DNA of 64,000 bases, from contig NZ_WUFT01000004.1 in the NCBI RefSeq assembly GCF_010668805.1, positions 186,001-250,000 on the forward strand, given 5' to 3'. The notes below the pieces were generated by a model that was not told the origin of the DNA, did not search any database, and was given only the letters and a program-made list of their open reading frames with translations. Below are positions 48,558 through 58,371 of this stretch, one piece after another. The position numbers and the translations under genes were made by a program. This DNA is from Rhizobium phaseoli (GTDB lineage: Bacteria; Pseudomonadota; Alphaproteobacteria; Rhizobiales; Rhizobiaceae). How positions within the stretch are numbered: the stretch's first letter is position 1; each line of letters starts with the position of its first letter.

Positions 48558-49705
48558 CAGAGATCTCCCTTCTTCGCGCCGCCGAAGGCGGGATGAACCA
48601 CGTCGCCGGCATAGGTCAGCATCGTCGCCTTGACGAGTTCATCGTCGAGGTTGACGACGACGCTCCGGCTTTCCTTGTTGATCATGGTCTCGAGGAAGGT
48701 CACGAGGTTCTTGGCGTAGAGCGCCGAGGCGCTGGACGCAACGCGGCCCGGCATATTGGCGAAACCGATTACCCTGACACCCTCGACATCGGCAATCTCG
48801 CCGGCAACGACGCCCTCGATATTGCCGCCGCGCTCGACCGCAAGGTCAACGGCGATCGCGCCCGGTTTCATCGCTGCGAGCATGGCGCGCGAAACGAGCC
48901 GAGGGGCCGCGCGACCGGGGATCAACGCGGTGGTGATGACGATATCCTGCTTGGCGATATGTTCAGCCACGAGTGCGGCCTGCTTCGCCTGATAGTCGGC
49001 GGACATTTCCTTGGCATAGCCGCCGGCCGTTTCCGCCGCCTTGAACTCCTCGTCCTCGACGGCGATGAACTTGGCGCCGAGCGAGGCAACCTGCTCCTTG
49101 GCGGCCGGGCGGACGTCGGTGGCCGAAACCGCCGCGCCGAGGCGCCGCGCCGTCGCAATCGCCTGCAGACCGGCGACGCCGGCGCCCATGACGAAGACCT
49201 TGGCGGCCGGCACGGTGCCGGCAGCCGTCATCATCATCGGCATGGCGCGGTCATAGACCGCCGCCGCCTCGATGACCGCCTGGTAGCCGGCGAGATTGGC
49301 CTGGGATGAAAGCACGTCCATGGACTGGGCGCGGGTAATGCGCGGCATCAGCTCCATCGCGAAAGCCGAAAGCCCGGCGCTTGCCAGGGCTGCGATCGCT
49401 TCGTCATTGCCATAGGGATCCATGATGGCGATGACCACGGCGCCGCTTTTGTAGCCTGCGATTTCCTGTTCGTTCGGGCGGCGAACCTTCAGCACGACGT
49501 CGGCCGAGGCTGCATCGGCAAAACCGCCGATCCTGGCGCCCGCGGCCTCGAACTCTCCGTCCGGAATGCGCGAAGCCGCCCCTGCGCCGGCTTCAACGAT
49601 AATATCGAAGCCGAAACTCTTCATTTTTTTCACGGTCTCGGCGGAGGCCGCGACACGCGTCTCCTCGCCCGCAATTTCCCTTGCAACGAAAACGATATTG
49701 CCCAA
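48557..49705 (-). CDS. pntAA: NAD(P) transhydrogenase alpha-1 subunit
   Basis: This 382-residue soluble subunit binds NAD(H) and passes hydride to the NADP domain in pntB. Characteristic segments are VKVRRP-like LKVRRPNEQEIAGY, MELMPRITRAQSMD, VFVMGAGVAGLQAIATARRLGA (dinucleotide fold) and IITTALIPGRAAP. The frame is open to 49813, but conserved homology starts at a TTG codon at 49705 that is preceded by GGAGGAGG at 6-9 bases, so a TTG start is the best choice. It lies 210 bases after the oxidase subunit IV gene. Confidence 0.95.
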   Translation of the reverse strand: MGNIVFVAREIAGEETRVAASAETVKKMKSFGFDIIVEAGAGAASRIPDGEFEAAGARIGGFADAASADVVLKVRRPNEQEIAGYKSGAVVIAIMDPYGNDEAIAALASAGLSAFAMELMPRITRAQSMDVLSSQANLAGYQAVIEAAAVYDRAMPMMMTAAGTVPAAKVFVMGAGVAGLQAIATARRLGAAVSATDVRPAAKEQVASLGAKFIAVEDEEFKAAETAGGYAKEMSADYQAKQAALVAEHIAKQDIVITTALIPGRAAPRLVSRAMLAAMKPGAIAVDLAVERGGNIEGVVAGEIADVEGVRVIGFANMPGRVASSASALYAKNLVTFLETMINKESRSVVVNLDDELVKATMLTYAGDVVHPAFGGAKKGDL

Positions 49706-49768
49706 CTGCCCCCTCCTCCGGGTCAGCCGGACCGCCGCAGGCTTTCCTGCGCGGGCCAAGCACCTAAA

Positions 49769-49873
49769 GCATGTCGTCGCGCAAAACTGTACGGCGCTTT
49801 GCGATAACGACATGCGCGAAAATAAAGACCTGAAGCGCGCGGAGCGGATCTTAAAGATCGCGACGCGCTTTAG
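49769..49873. repeat. rhizobial palindromic repeat, diverged copy
   Basis: Two palindromes follow one another: GCATGTCGT / ACGACATGC (49769-49777, 49807-49815) and a GAAGCGCG...CGCGCTTT structure (about 49830-49873). The arrangement is the same as at 50263-50368, though the sequence is less conserved. Confidence 0.6.
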
Positions 49874-49915
49874 TCACAAAGCTTCGGAGAAGCCCCTCTC
49901 CTCCCCTTGCCGCGA

Positions 49916-50140
49916 TCAGCGGAACAGGAAGATGCCGATGGCGAGAAGAATGATGAAGACGAAGAGGCCGCCAAGAAGGCCGGCGCCGCCGAAGAAACCG
50001 GCGGTCATCGCAAGCAGGAGGCAGATGAGAAGCATCGAGCCGTATTTCGCGGCGGCAATGAACATGTCGTAGGTGTTTTCATGTTCCTTGTAATCCATCG
50101 GCGCGCCGGTCTCGACCGGTCCGGTATGATGTTCGGCCAT
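49916..50140 (-). CDS. aa3-type cytochrome c oxidase subunit IV
   Basis: This 74-residue protein has a soluble N terminus with the family signature MDYKEHENTYDMFIAAAKYG and two closely spaced hydrophobic segments. It matches the small subunit IV of bacterial aa3-type cytochrome c oxidases. Its exact role is unclear; deletion in Paracoccus has little effect. It lies upstream of pntAA on the same strand and may be co-transcribed with it, although 210 bases with a repeat intervene. Confidence 0.92.
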   Translation of the reverse strand: MAEHHTGPVETGAPMDYKEHENTYDMFIAAAKYGSMLLICLLLAMTAGFFGGAGLLGGLFVFIILLAIGIFLFR

Positions 50141-50262
50141 AAATATCGTCTCCCTGAAATGCCTCTGCGCTGCCTGATTCCCCCGCCCCGCGAGGGAAGT
50201 CCCTGCCTGCAGGAATTACACAATGACGGGCGAAAGCGCAATGCATGAGAATGCCGCAGCCA

Positions 50263-50368
50263 ATGCATGTCGGCTGGCAGTGTGCAGCGGTTCCGGGACA
50301 ACGACATGCATAAAACAAAGGCCTAAAGCGCGGCGCATGAATCAAATTTGATGCGACGCGCTTTAGGC
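50263..50368. repeat. rhizobial palindromic repeat, copy 2
   Basis: The first palindrome has arms ATGCATGTCG (50263-50272) and CGACATGCAT (50302-50311) and shares GTGTGCAGC with the copy at 1770-1814. The second palindrome (50321-50368) has arms GCCTAAAGCGCG and CGCGCTTTAGGC with one mismatch further in. This repeat fills most of the 338-base gap between the FeeM-like gene and the oxidase gene; no gene was seen there. Confidence 0.7.
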
Positions 50369-50478
50369 TTCAAAACCAGCTGTTTCCAGGCGAAAAACCA
50401 TGAGGGCGGCGACTGCGGATATTGTCGCCGCCCCTCATTGTTCTCACTCAAATGCTCGCCCGGCGAGAGAAGAAGAAA

Positions 50479-51231
50479 TCAGAGCGGCAGGTCGGTGCCG
50501 AGTTCGCCTTGCGGCACGAAGCGCGCCGTCGGAATGATGGTGAGCGGCGGCAATGTGTCGTTGGGATTGCGCGAAAACATCATGCGCTGCTCGCTGGCGC
50601 TGGAGATGAAGAAGGGGTAGCGCGTCAACAGCTTGCGCCCGACCTCGATCACATTCGTCGCCATCAATGTCACGTCAACCCCGTAACTCTCCGCCAGTCG
50701 GCCGGGCACAATGGTATCAGCGTAGAAAACCCGCTTGTAGAAGGCGGCATGTGGGGGCCGGACGGACTGAAGAACGCGGTCCGCCCTGAAATACGCTGCC
50801 GCAACGATGGTCGGCCGCAGCGTCAGATAGGGAACCCAGGGCAGATCGGCGGTGAGCTCGGGATCGGCCGCGAAACGCGCGGGGTCGATCAAGGTCAACC
50901 CGGCGTCCAAAAGCTCATCCATCGCCTCGGGAAAGGCCTCTCCGGACCGGCTGATACGGTGCTCCGGTGTCACATAATGAACCCGGATGGTGCTGACCAA
51001 TTCCCCATAATAATACAGGCCGAAGACATAAGCATGGCTGTCGAAATCGACATCGTCCAATAGGCCTCCCGGGGCAAGCGACAGCGCGTCGTGGGCCTTG
51101 TAGGCCTTGTAGCGCAGGCGTTCCACCTGCTCCATGTCTTCGCTGCTTTCGACGCGGCGATACTCGACATGATCCAAAACTTCCAATATTTTCGCGCTGA
51201 AATCGCTACGCTTGAACAGTGTCTCTGACAT
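50479..51231 (-). CDS. FeeM-like N-acyl amino acid synthase family protein
   Basis: This 250-residue protein resembles the FeeM family of acyltransferases (GNAT-like fold, related to acyl-homoserine lactone synthases) that join a fatty acyl chain from acyl-ACP to an amino acid. Visible features are EQVERLRYKAYKAHDAL near the N terminus, the conserved SHAYVFGLYYYGELVSTIRVHYV strand pair in outline, and RPTIVAAAYFRADRVLQSVRP in the second half. The product is unknown; a signalling or membrane lipid role is possible. The start has only a weak purine stretch (GAAAGA) upstream. It lies 143 bases before an EAL/GGDEF gene on the same strand, upstream of which the promoter region is shared or separate. 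Confidence 0.75.
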   Translation of the reverse strand: MSETLFKRSDFSAKILEVLDHVEYRRVESSEDMEQVERLRYKAYKAHDALSLAPGGLLDDVDFDSHAYVFGLYYYGELVSTIRVHYVTPEHRISRSGEAFPEAMDELLDAGLTLIDPARFAADPELTADLPWVPYLTLRPTIVAAAYFRADRVLQSVRPPHAAFYKRVFYADTIVPGRLAESYGVDVTLMATNVIEVGRKLLTRYPFFISSASEQRMMFSRNPNDTLPPLTIIPTARFVPQGELGTDLPL

Positions 51232-51374
51232 TCTTTCGATCCGCTCGTTAACGGATCATTAATCATATGCCGGCGAGATTTAGGCAAGAAAATCCGATAA
51301 TTCGAGCCGTTTATAAAGTATTAAGGTTAACGGCGCGGAGGATTGTCAGCTGAAAAGCGGCCGTAGCAGAGCGC

Positions 51375-53678
51375 TCAGGCGACCTTGTTGCGCCGACGTT
51401 GAACGGGGCGGCGGCCGATGCCCTGCTGCAATAGCGGGATATTCTGGGAAGGCACCGGCTGCGAAAAAACATAGCCTTGCACCAGATCAGTGCTGCGGTG
51501 CTTGTTGAGGAGAGCGAGCTGCTCTTCGGTCTCGACGCCCTCGATGACGATCTTCAGCCCCAGTTCGCGGGCGAGATGGACCGTACCGCGCAGGAGCTTG
51601 TGGCGACGGTTATCCTCGACGATGTTGCGGACGAAGGAGCGGTCGATCTTAACGATATCAAGCGGCAGCGTGTCGAGATAGCTGAGGCTGGAGAAGCCAG
51701 TCCCGAAATCATCGATCGCGATGGTGATGCCGCGGGCCCTGAGCTCCGCCAGGATGGCGCGCACGGCGGCCGGCTCGTCAATCAGGCAGCTTTCGGTGAC
51801 TTCGAGATGCAGCCGCGCCGCATCGAGGCCGGAATGGGCAAGCGCGTCGGCGACGACCTGGAGAATGTCGGCATCCCTGAGGTCCCGCGCCGAGAGGTTG
51901 ACCGAGACGGCGATATGGTCCGGCCAGTTCATGCATTCGCTGCATGCCTTGAACATGACGAAGCGGGTAATGTCGGAAATGATGCCCATATCCTCGGCGA
52001 GCCGGATGAAGACATCGGGTGGGATCGAGCCCTTCTCGGGATGCACCCAGCGCGCCAACGCCTCGGCGCATTCGATCCGCGAACCGTCGGCGCGGAACAT
52101 CGGCTGAAAGACGAGATGCAGCGCCTGGGCCGAAACCGCATCGCGCAGATCCGCCTTCAGCTTCTGCTGCTCGATATAGCGGCCATCCATCTCCCGCTCG
52201 AAGCCTGATATGCCGCCCTTGAAGCGCGACTTGCTTTCGAACAGGGCAAGATCTGCCTTGACGCTCCATTCGTCCATCGCGAACGCGGTACTTTCGAGGA
52301 TCGCGTAGCCGGCGCTGAGCGAGACGAGGAAGGTCAGCTCATCGACCTCGTAGTGACCCTGGATCGCGGCGTGCACGCGGCGGATCTCGACGTCGAGCAA
52401 GGCCGGGTCCTTCGCATGCGGGAAGAACAGGATGAACTGGTCGCCCATCAGCCGGCCGAGAATGGCGTTGCCGGAGGCCTGCTTGACGCGGGCGGCGATA
52501 GCGCAGAGCAGATGATCGCCGGTGACATGGCCGCGCATGTCGTTGACATGTTTGAATTCATCGATATCGAGAACCATGAAGCCGAGCGGCCCGGACTTCC
52601 TTTGATGTTTGGCGAGATAGTCCTGTACCAGCTGCCCGAAATATTCCCGGTTCGGCAGGCCGGTCAGCGCATCGAAGCGGACCATGTGCATGATCTTCTG
52701 CTCCGCCTTCACGCGGCTCGAAACGTCCTCGAAGATCAGTACGGCGCCGCCATCAGCCCGTCGGCTGGCGGAGAATTCCAGAGACAGGCCCTCGGGAAAA
52801 TGAATGAGGGTGCGCGACAGGTTGCCTTCGGCGACCTGGGTGAGCTGGCGCAGGATGAGCTCCGGCTGCGAGGCGTCCATGAAACTGTAGCGAGCGCCAT
52901 AGCGCAACACTGCGCCGAGGTCGCGGTCCTTCAGCCGCTCCGGCGCGCCGATCTTCAGAAGCTCGCAGGCCTTGCGATTGACGACCTGGATACGGTTTTC
53001 GGCATCGACCATCACCAGGCCATGCGGCATGTTGTTGAGCGCCGTATCGAAGCGGTCGGCGATGATGGTGATTTCCCGGCGCGCGATGACATTCTCATAA
53101 AGGAACTCGCGCACACCGTTCGCCATCGCCCGCGTCGTCAGCCAGAAGGGAATGAGGAAGATCGACAGCAGGCCGCGATATAAATCCATAGCCAGCAGGC
53201 TGCAGACGATCATCGGCAGGCAGCAGAAGAACGTCTGCAGATCGACTGCGAAGCGCGAGCCGTAGTTGCGGCCGACGACGGAAACCATGGTCGCCATGGT
53301 GACGGAAATGCAGGCAAGTTCGGCAAAGGAATCGTGGACGACGAAGATGGCGTAGCCGCTGGCAAAGCCAAGCAGGGCGGTGGTGCAGGCCCCACTGGCA
53401 ACCAGAATCCGTTCCCAACGCTCGATCCCGGCGTGCGACAGGCTCTCCTTGTCGACCTGATCGAACCGCCGGAAAATGGCCATGCGAACGGTGAAAACCA
53501 GAAGGAAGGCAACCGACAGCGGAATATAGACGGAGGATTGCGTTTTGGCGGCCACGGCAAGGCACGTAGCAATATGCACGATCACGCCAACAAAAAGCGT
53601 CATGCGGTTCCCGGAAAGGGAACTCACAAACGACAGATAAACGTCTAAAGGGACCCTGTTCGGGTTATCTGGCTTCAT
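51375..53678 (-). CDS. c-di-GMP phosphodiesterase: membrane-PAS-degenerate GGDEF-EAL
   Basis: This 767-residue protein has an N-terminal membrane region (about five helices, residues 20-190), a PAS domain near 215-320 (FDTALNNMPHGLVMVDAENR), a GGDEF domain and an EAL domain. The GGDEF active site is degenerate: the sequence at about residue 410 is GRLMGDQF instead of RxGGDEF, so it should not synthesise c-di-GMP. The EAL domain from about 510 is intact: AEALARW, NLSARDL, IDDFGTGFSSL, VKIDRSFV and EGVET. The likely net activity is c-di-GMP hydrolysis. The start at 53678 was chosen over a GTG at 53771 because the extension is AT-rich and has no ribosome site. Confidence 0.88.
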   Translation of the reverse strand: MKPDNPNRVPLDVYLSFVSSLSGNRMTLFVGVIVHIATCLAVAAKTQSSVYIPLSVAFLLVFTVRMAIFRRFDQVDKESLSHAGIERWERILVASGACTTALLGFASGYAIFVVHDSFAELACISVTMATMVSVVGRNYGSRFAVDLQTFFCCLPMIVCSLLAMDLYRGLLSIFLIPFWLTTRAMANGVREFLYENVIARREITIIADRFDTALNNMPHGLVMVDAENRIQVVNRKACELLKIGAPERLKDRDLGAVLRYGARYSFMDASQPELILRQLTQVAEGNLSRTLIHFPEGLSLEFSASRRADGGAVLIFEDVSSRVKAEQKIMHMVRFDALTGLPNREYFGQLVQDYLAKHQRKSGPLGFMVLDIDEFKHVNDMRGHVTGDHLLCAIAARVKQASGNAILGRLMGDQFILFFPHAKDPALLDVEIRRVHAAIQGHYEVDELTFLVSLSAGYAILESTAFAMDEWSVKADLALFESKSRFKGGISGFEREMDGRYIEQQKLKADLRDAVSAQALHLVFQPMFRADGSRIECAEALARWVHPEKGSIPPDVFIRLAEDMGIISDITRFVMFKACSECMNWPDHIAVSVNLSARDLRDADILQVVADALAHSGLDAARLHLEVTESCLIDEPAAVRAILAELRARGITIAIDDFGTGFSSLSYLDTLPLDIVKIDRSFVRNIVEDNRRHKLLRGTVHLARELGLKIVIEGVETEEQLALLNKHRSTDLVQGYVFSQPVPSQNIPLLQQGIGRRPVQRRRNKVA

Positions 53679-54006
53679 CCACACTTTCCCTGTGCGCCGG
53701 AATTCTAAGCCCAACCCTTTAAAAATTGATTTCAATGGAATCAAACATTTGGTCAAATTTTCTAAAACCACAGGATGAACAGCACACCTTACGCGCGTTA
53801 TTGCAGCCTTGTGGCGAGATTATTGAAATATTTTATCCACGCCTGGGTTGCTGAAATATTCGGCGGTCATATCGGCCAACCGGCGCATCTAAGACTATAC
53901 TCCAACGCCAGGCATTTATCCTTCCAATTTCAAAGGCCGTGGTCTACATCGATTGCAAGAGGGAAAACTGCCGGAAAACCGGCAGGACAAGAACAAGGGG
54001 AGGCGA
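53679..54006. other. divergent intergenic region with hairpin before dctQ
   Basis: These 328 bases separate the EAL gene and the TRAP operon. The part from 53700 to 53880 is notably AT-rich. A perfect 7-bp hairpin (CTGCCGG / CCGGCAG, loop AAAA, 53968-53985) lies directly before the dctQ ribosome site and could modulate its translation. No gene was recognised. Confidence 0.4.
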
Positions 54007-54546
54007 ATGTCGGTATTCCTGGCCGCCAGTCGGCTGATCGACTGGGTCAGCCGCGTCATGGGCAAAATTTCCGAATATATGGTGCTGCTCTGCTGTCTGA
54101 TCAGCGCCGGAAACGCCATCGTCCGCTATGCCTTCAACTACAGTTCGAACGGCTGGCTTGAGATCCAATGGTATCTCTTCGCCTTCGTCGTCATGCTCGG
54201 CGCCTCGCATGCGCTGCGCAACAACGAGCATGTCCGCGTCGATCTGATCTATGGTTCGGTTTCCGACAAGGCGAAGATCTGGATCGACATCGTCGGCCTG
54301 ATCCTCCTCCTCATCCCCGTCTGCGTCTTCCTCACCTGGGTCTGCTGGCCCTTCTTTGCTCTTTCCTACCAACAGGGAGAAATCTCGGGCAATGCCGGCG
54401 GGCTGATCCGCTGGCCCGTCAAGCTGGTGCTCGTCGCCGGGTTCGCGCTGCTTTCCCTTCAGGGCGTTTCCGAACTGATCAAGCGGATCGCAGCCCTCAC
54501 CGGCCATATCAGCATCGACATGACCTACGAAAAGCCGCTGCAGTAA
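54007..54546 (+). CDS. dctQ: TRAP transporter small permease
   Basis: This 179-residue membrane protein is the DctQ-type subunit of a TRAP transporter, with four helices (about 18-38, 55-72, 93-115 and 135-155). The conserved element GWLEIQWYLFAFVVMLGASHA and the RVDLIYG segment are typical. The start at 54007 follows GGGGAGGCGA; the upstream open frame to 53953 includes a hairpin and is non-coding. It lies 21 bases before dctM. Confidence 0.92.
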   Translation: MSVFLAASRLIDWVSRVMGKISEYMVLLCCLISAGNAIVRYAFNYSSNGWLEIQWYLFAFVVMLGASHALRNNEHVRVDLIYGSVSDKAKIWIDIVGLILLLIPVCVFLTWVCWPFFALSYQQGEISGNAGGLIRWPVKLVLVAGFALLSLQGVSELIKRIAALTGHISIDMTYEKPLQ

Positions 54547-54567
54547 CGCGGGCTGGGAGAAACACAT

Positions 54568-56055
54568 TTGTTTGATTTCGGTATCATCCCGCCGGCGATG
54601 TTCCTGGGCATGGTCATCTTCATGCTCTACGGCTTCCCGGTCGCTTTTTCGCTCGCCGCCGTCGGCCTGCTGTTCGGCATCATCGGCATCGTCACCGGCC
54701 ATTTTGGCGAAGTCTTCCTGCATTCGCTGCCGCTGCGTTTCTTCGGCATCCTTTCCAACGACCTCCTGCTCGCCATCCCGTTCTTCACTTTCATGGGTGC
54801 GGTGCTGGAGCGCTGCGGGCTGGCCGAAGACCTGCTTGAAGGCACCGGCAAACTCTTCGGCGGCATACCCGGCGGCCTCGCCTATGCCGTCATCCTCGTC
54901 GGCGCGGTGCTTGGCGCAATCACCGGCACGGTGGCCGCCTCCGTCATCACCATGGGGGTGATCTCGCTGCCGATCATGCTGCGCTACGGCTACAACCCGC
55001 GCCTTGCCACCGGCGTCATCGCCGCCTCGGGCACGATCACCCAGGTCATCCCGCCCTCGCTCGTGCTCGTCGTTCTCGCCGATCAGCTCGGCAGGTCGGT
55101 CGGCGACATGTATCTCGGCGCCATCGGCCCTTCGATCCTGCAGGTGACGATTTTCGTGCTCTTCATCCTGGTGATGTCGATCATCCGGCCGAAATCGATG
55201 CCGCCGCTGCCGAAAGAGGTGCGCGGTGATTTCAACTGGGCGCTGCTCATCAAGGTGCTGATGGGCATGGTGCCCTCGATCGTGCTGATCTTCCTGGTGC
55301 TCGGCACGATCTTCATGGGCCTTGCGACACCGACGGAAGCAGGCGCGCTCGGCGTTGTCGGCGCCATGGCGCTCGCAGCCTTGCATCGCCGCCTCACCTG
55401 GCCGCTGATCCGCGAGGCGATGGCCTCGACCACGCACATCACATCCATGGTGGTGATGATCCTGATCGGCTCCACCTGTTTCAGCCTGGTGTTTCAGGGC
55501 ATGGACGGCTCGCGCTGGATCGAGCACATGCTGTCGGGCATTCCGGGCGGCCCGGTCGGCTTTCTGATCTTCGTCAACATCTTCATCTTCGTGCTCGCCT
55601 TCTTCCTCGATTTCTTCGAGATCGCCTTCATCGTCATCCCGATGCTCGCCCCCGTCGCCTCCAGTCTCGGCATCGACCTGATCTGGTTCGGCGTCCTGAT
55701 CTGCGTCAATATGCAGACGAGCTTCATGCATCCACCCTTCGGCTTCGCGCTGTTCTACCTGCGCTCGATTGCCGGCAAGGACGTCAAGACCTCGGATATC
55801 TATATGGGCGCCCTTCCCTGGGTCGGCATGCAGTTGATCCTGGTGGCGATCGTGATCTTCTGGCCGCAATCGGTCACCTATTGGCTGGATCACGGGCCGA
55901 AGGTCGACCCGAACTCGATCAAGATCGAAGTCCCGGGCTTCGGCGGCCAGTTCGGCCTTCCGCCGCTGGGCGGCGGCAATGGCTCGCCGCAGATCCCCGG
56001 CCTGACCCTGCCGCCACTCGGCCTGCCGGGAGCACCGCCTGCACCCGCCAAATAA
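54568..56055 (+). CDS. dctM: TRAP transporter large permease
   Basis: This 495-residue protein is the DctM channel subunit of a TRAP transporter, with about twelve hydrophobic segments. Typical elements are FFTFMGAVLERCGLAEDLLEG, GAITGTVAASVITMGVISLP and ASGTITQVIPPSLVLVVLADQ. Residues after about 445 form an unusual hydrophilic extension rich in Pro and Gly (PGFGGQFGLPPLGGGNG and later PPLGLPGAPPAP). The start is TTG, 8 bases after GGGAG; ATG at 54598 would remove part of the first helix. Confidence 0.94.
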   Translation: MFDFGIIPPAMFLGMVIFMLYGFPVAFSLAAVGLLFGIIGIVTGHFGEVFLHSLPLRFFGILSNDLLLAIPFFTFMGAVLERCGLAEDLLEGTGKLFGGIPGGLAYAVILVGAVLGAITGTVAASVITMGVISLPIMLRYGYNPRLATGVIAASGTITQVIPPSLVLVVLADQLGRSVGDMYLGAIGPSILQVTIFVLFILVMSIIRPKSMPPLPKEVRGDFNWALLIKVLMGMVPSIVLIFLVLGTIFMGLATPTEAGALGVVGAMALAALHRRLTWPLIREAMASTTHITSMVVMILIGSTCFSLVFQGMDGSRWIEHMLSGIPGGPVGFLIFVNIFIFVLAFFLDFFEIAFIVIPMLAPVASSLGIDLIWFGVLICVNMQTSFMHPPFGFALFYLRSIAGKDVKTSDIYMGALPWVGMQLILVAIVIFWPQSVTYWLDHGPKVDPNSIKIEVPGFGGQFGLPPLGGGNGSPQIPGLTLPPLGLPGAPPAPAK

Positions 56056-56079
56056 CCCCACCAAGTAACAGAGCCAAAA

Positions 56080-56113
56080 CAAAACCCCGGACCAAATATG
56101 ATCCGGGGTTTTG
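56080..56113. terminator. bidirectional terminator between dctM and dctP
   Basis: A 12-bp inverted repeat (CAAAACCCCGGA / TCCGGGGTTTTG) with a CCAAATATGA loop lies between the convergent genes. Each 3' arm ends in TTTTG, so it can act on both strands. Confidence 0.8.
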
Positions 56114-56146
56114 GTACGCGTTCGTGGTATGCGCCGATGGAAGCTC

Positions 56147-57292
<1,146 letters not shown>

Positions 57293-57543
57293 TCACCCCT
57301 ACCCGCAGCGAGGGGGAAGCTAAGCATGGCGAGAGCCGCGATTCAAGCGTTAGTCTGTTAGCCTTTGGCATCAAGACGGCAATAAGACAACGGCCACGCA
57401 TCCATCAAAATCAGCGGCTTAGCAGCGAACCCGGAGCCACGGCAGCGCTTCCGCCGCATTTTGGTCACCTGACACAGCCAAGCGTTGACTTGACCGCCGT
57501 TCTGGCGGCAAAACGATGTGGAGAAAGATTTATCGGGGCTAAT

Positions 57544-58323
57544 ATGACGAAACCAATCGTTGCCATTCCTGCAGATATCCGCAGCTTCGACGGCGCGACC
57601 TGGCACGCCGTACAACATCAATATCTCAGTGCCGCATTGAATGCGGCCGGCATTATGGCCTTCATCATCCCCGCCTTCGAGCAGGGCTACGATACTGACG
57701 CGATCCTCGACCGTGTCGATGGCCTGTTGGTTTCCGGCTCGGCCAGCAACGTGCATCCTTCGCTCTATGGTGCCGATGCCAGCGATAGGGACGGTCCCTT
57801 CGACCCTGCTCGCGACGCCACCAGCCTGCCGCTCATCCGCCGCGCCATCGACCGCGCCATCCCGCTGCTTGCCATCTGCCGTGGCATCCAGGAACTGAAT
57901 GTCGCGCTCGGCGGCTCGCTGGCAAGCGAGATCCAGGAGCAGCCGGGCATCTCAGACCACCGCCGGCCTGAGGGCGTCGACCGCGACGGCATGTACGCCA
58001 TTCGCCAGAGCGTCCACGTCAAGGAAGGCTCCTGCATCGCAGGCATTCTCGGCCCGGGCGAGGTCCGGGTGAATTCGCTGCACCGGCAGGCAATCGCCAG
58101 AACCGCACCGCGGCTACAGGTGGAGGCGAGCGCCGAGGACGGCACGGTGGAGGCCGTTTCCGTCATCGACGCCAAGGCCTTTGCCGTTGGCGTGCAATGG
58201 CATCCGGAATACTGGGCCGAAACCGACAGGCCTTCGAACAAGCTGTTTGCCGCTTTCGGCGACGCCGTCCGCGCCTACGCCGCCGCCAAGCTCCCGCTCA
58301 CCCCCGCAAAGGCGATCGTCTGA
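57544..58323 (+). CDS. gamma-glutamyl-gamma-aminobutyrate hydrolase family protein (peptidase C26)
   Basis: This 259-residue class I glutamine amidotransferase-like hydrolase resembles PuuD. The nucleophile is C112 in LAICRGIQELNV, with H220 and E222 in VQWHPEYW completing the triad. Another family element is DGLLVSGSASNVHPSLYG. PuuD-type enzymes hydrolyse gamma-glutamyl-GABA in putrescine degradation; no other puu genes are nearby, so the substrate is uncertain. The ATG at 57544 was chosen over 57490 because it begins the conserved MTKPIVAIPADIR segment. Confidence 0.88.
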   Translation: MTKPIVAIPADIRSFDGATWHAVQHQYLSAALNAAGIMAFIIPAFEQGYDTDAILDRVDGLLVSGSASNVHPSLYGADASDRDGPFDPARDATSLPLIRRAIDRAIPLLAICRGIQELNVALGGSLASEIQEQPGISDHRRPEGVDRDGMYAIRQSVHVKEGSCIAGILGPGEVRVNSLHRQAIARTAPRLQVEASAEDGTVEAVSVIDAKAFAVGVQWHPEYWAETDRPSNKLFAAFGDAVRAYAAAKLPLTPAKAIV

Positions 58324-58371
58324 CGGTGCGGCCGGCGCGCCATCAGCCCGCCGAGCGTTGAGCAGCAACCA

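Noticed and set aside
53944..56082. 712-codon open frame on the minus strand opposite dctQM
   Set aside because: Extremely charged repetitive composition (His, Asp, Glu, Arg) mirrors the membrane-protein codons on the other strand; no domains.
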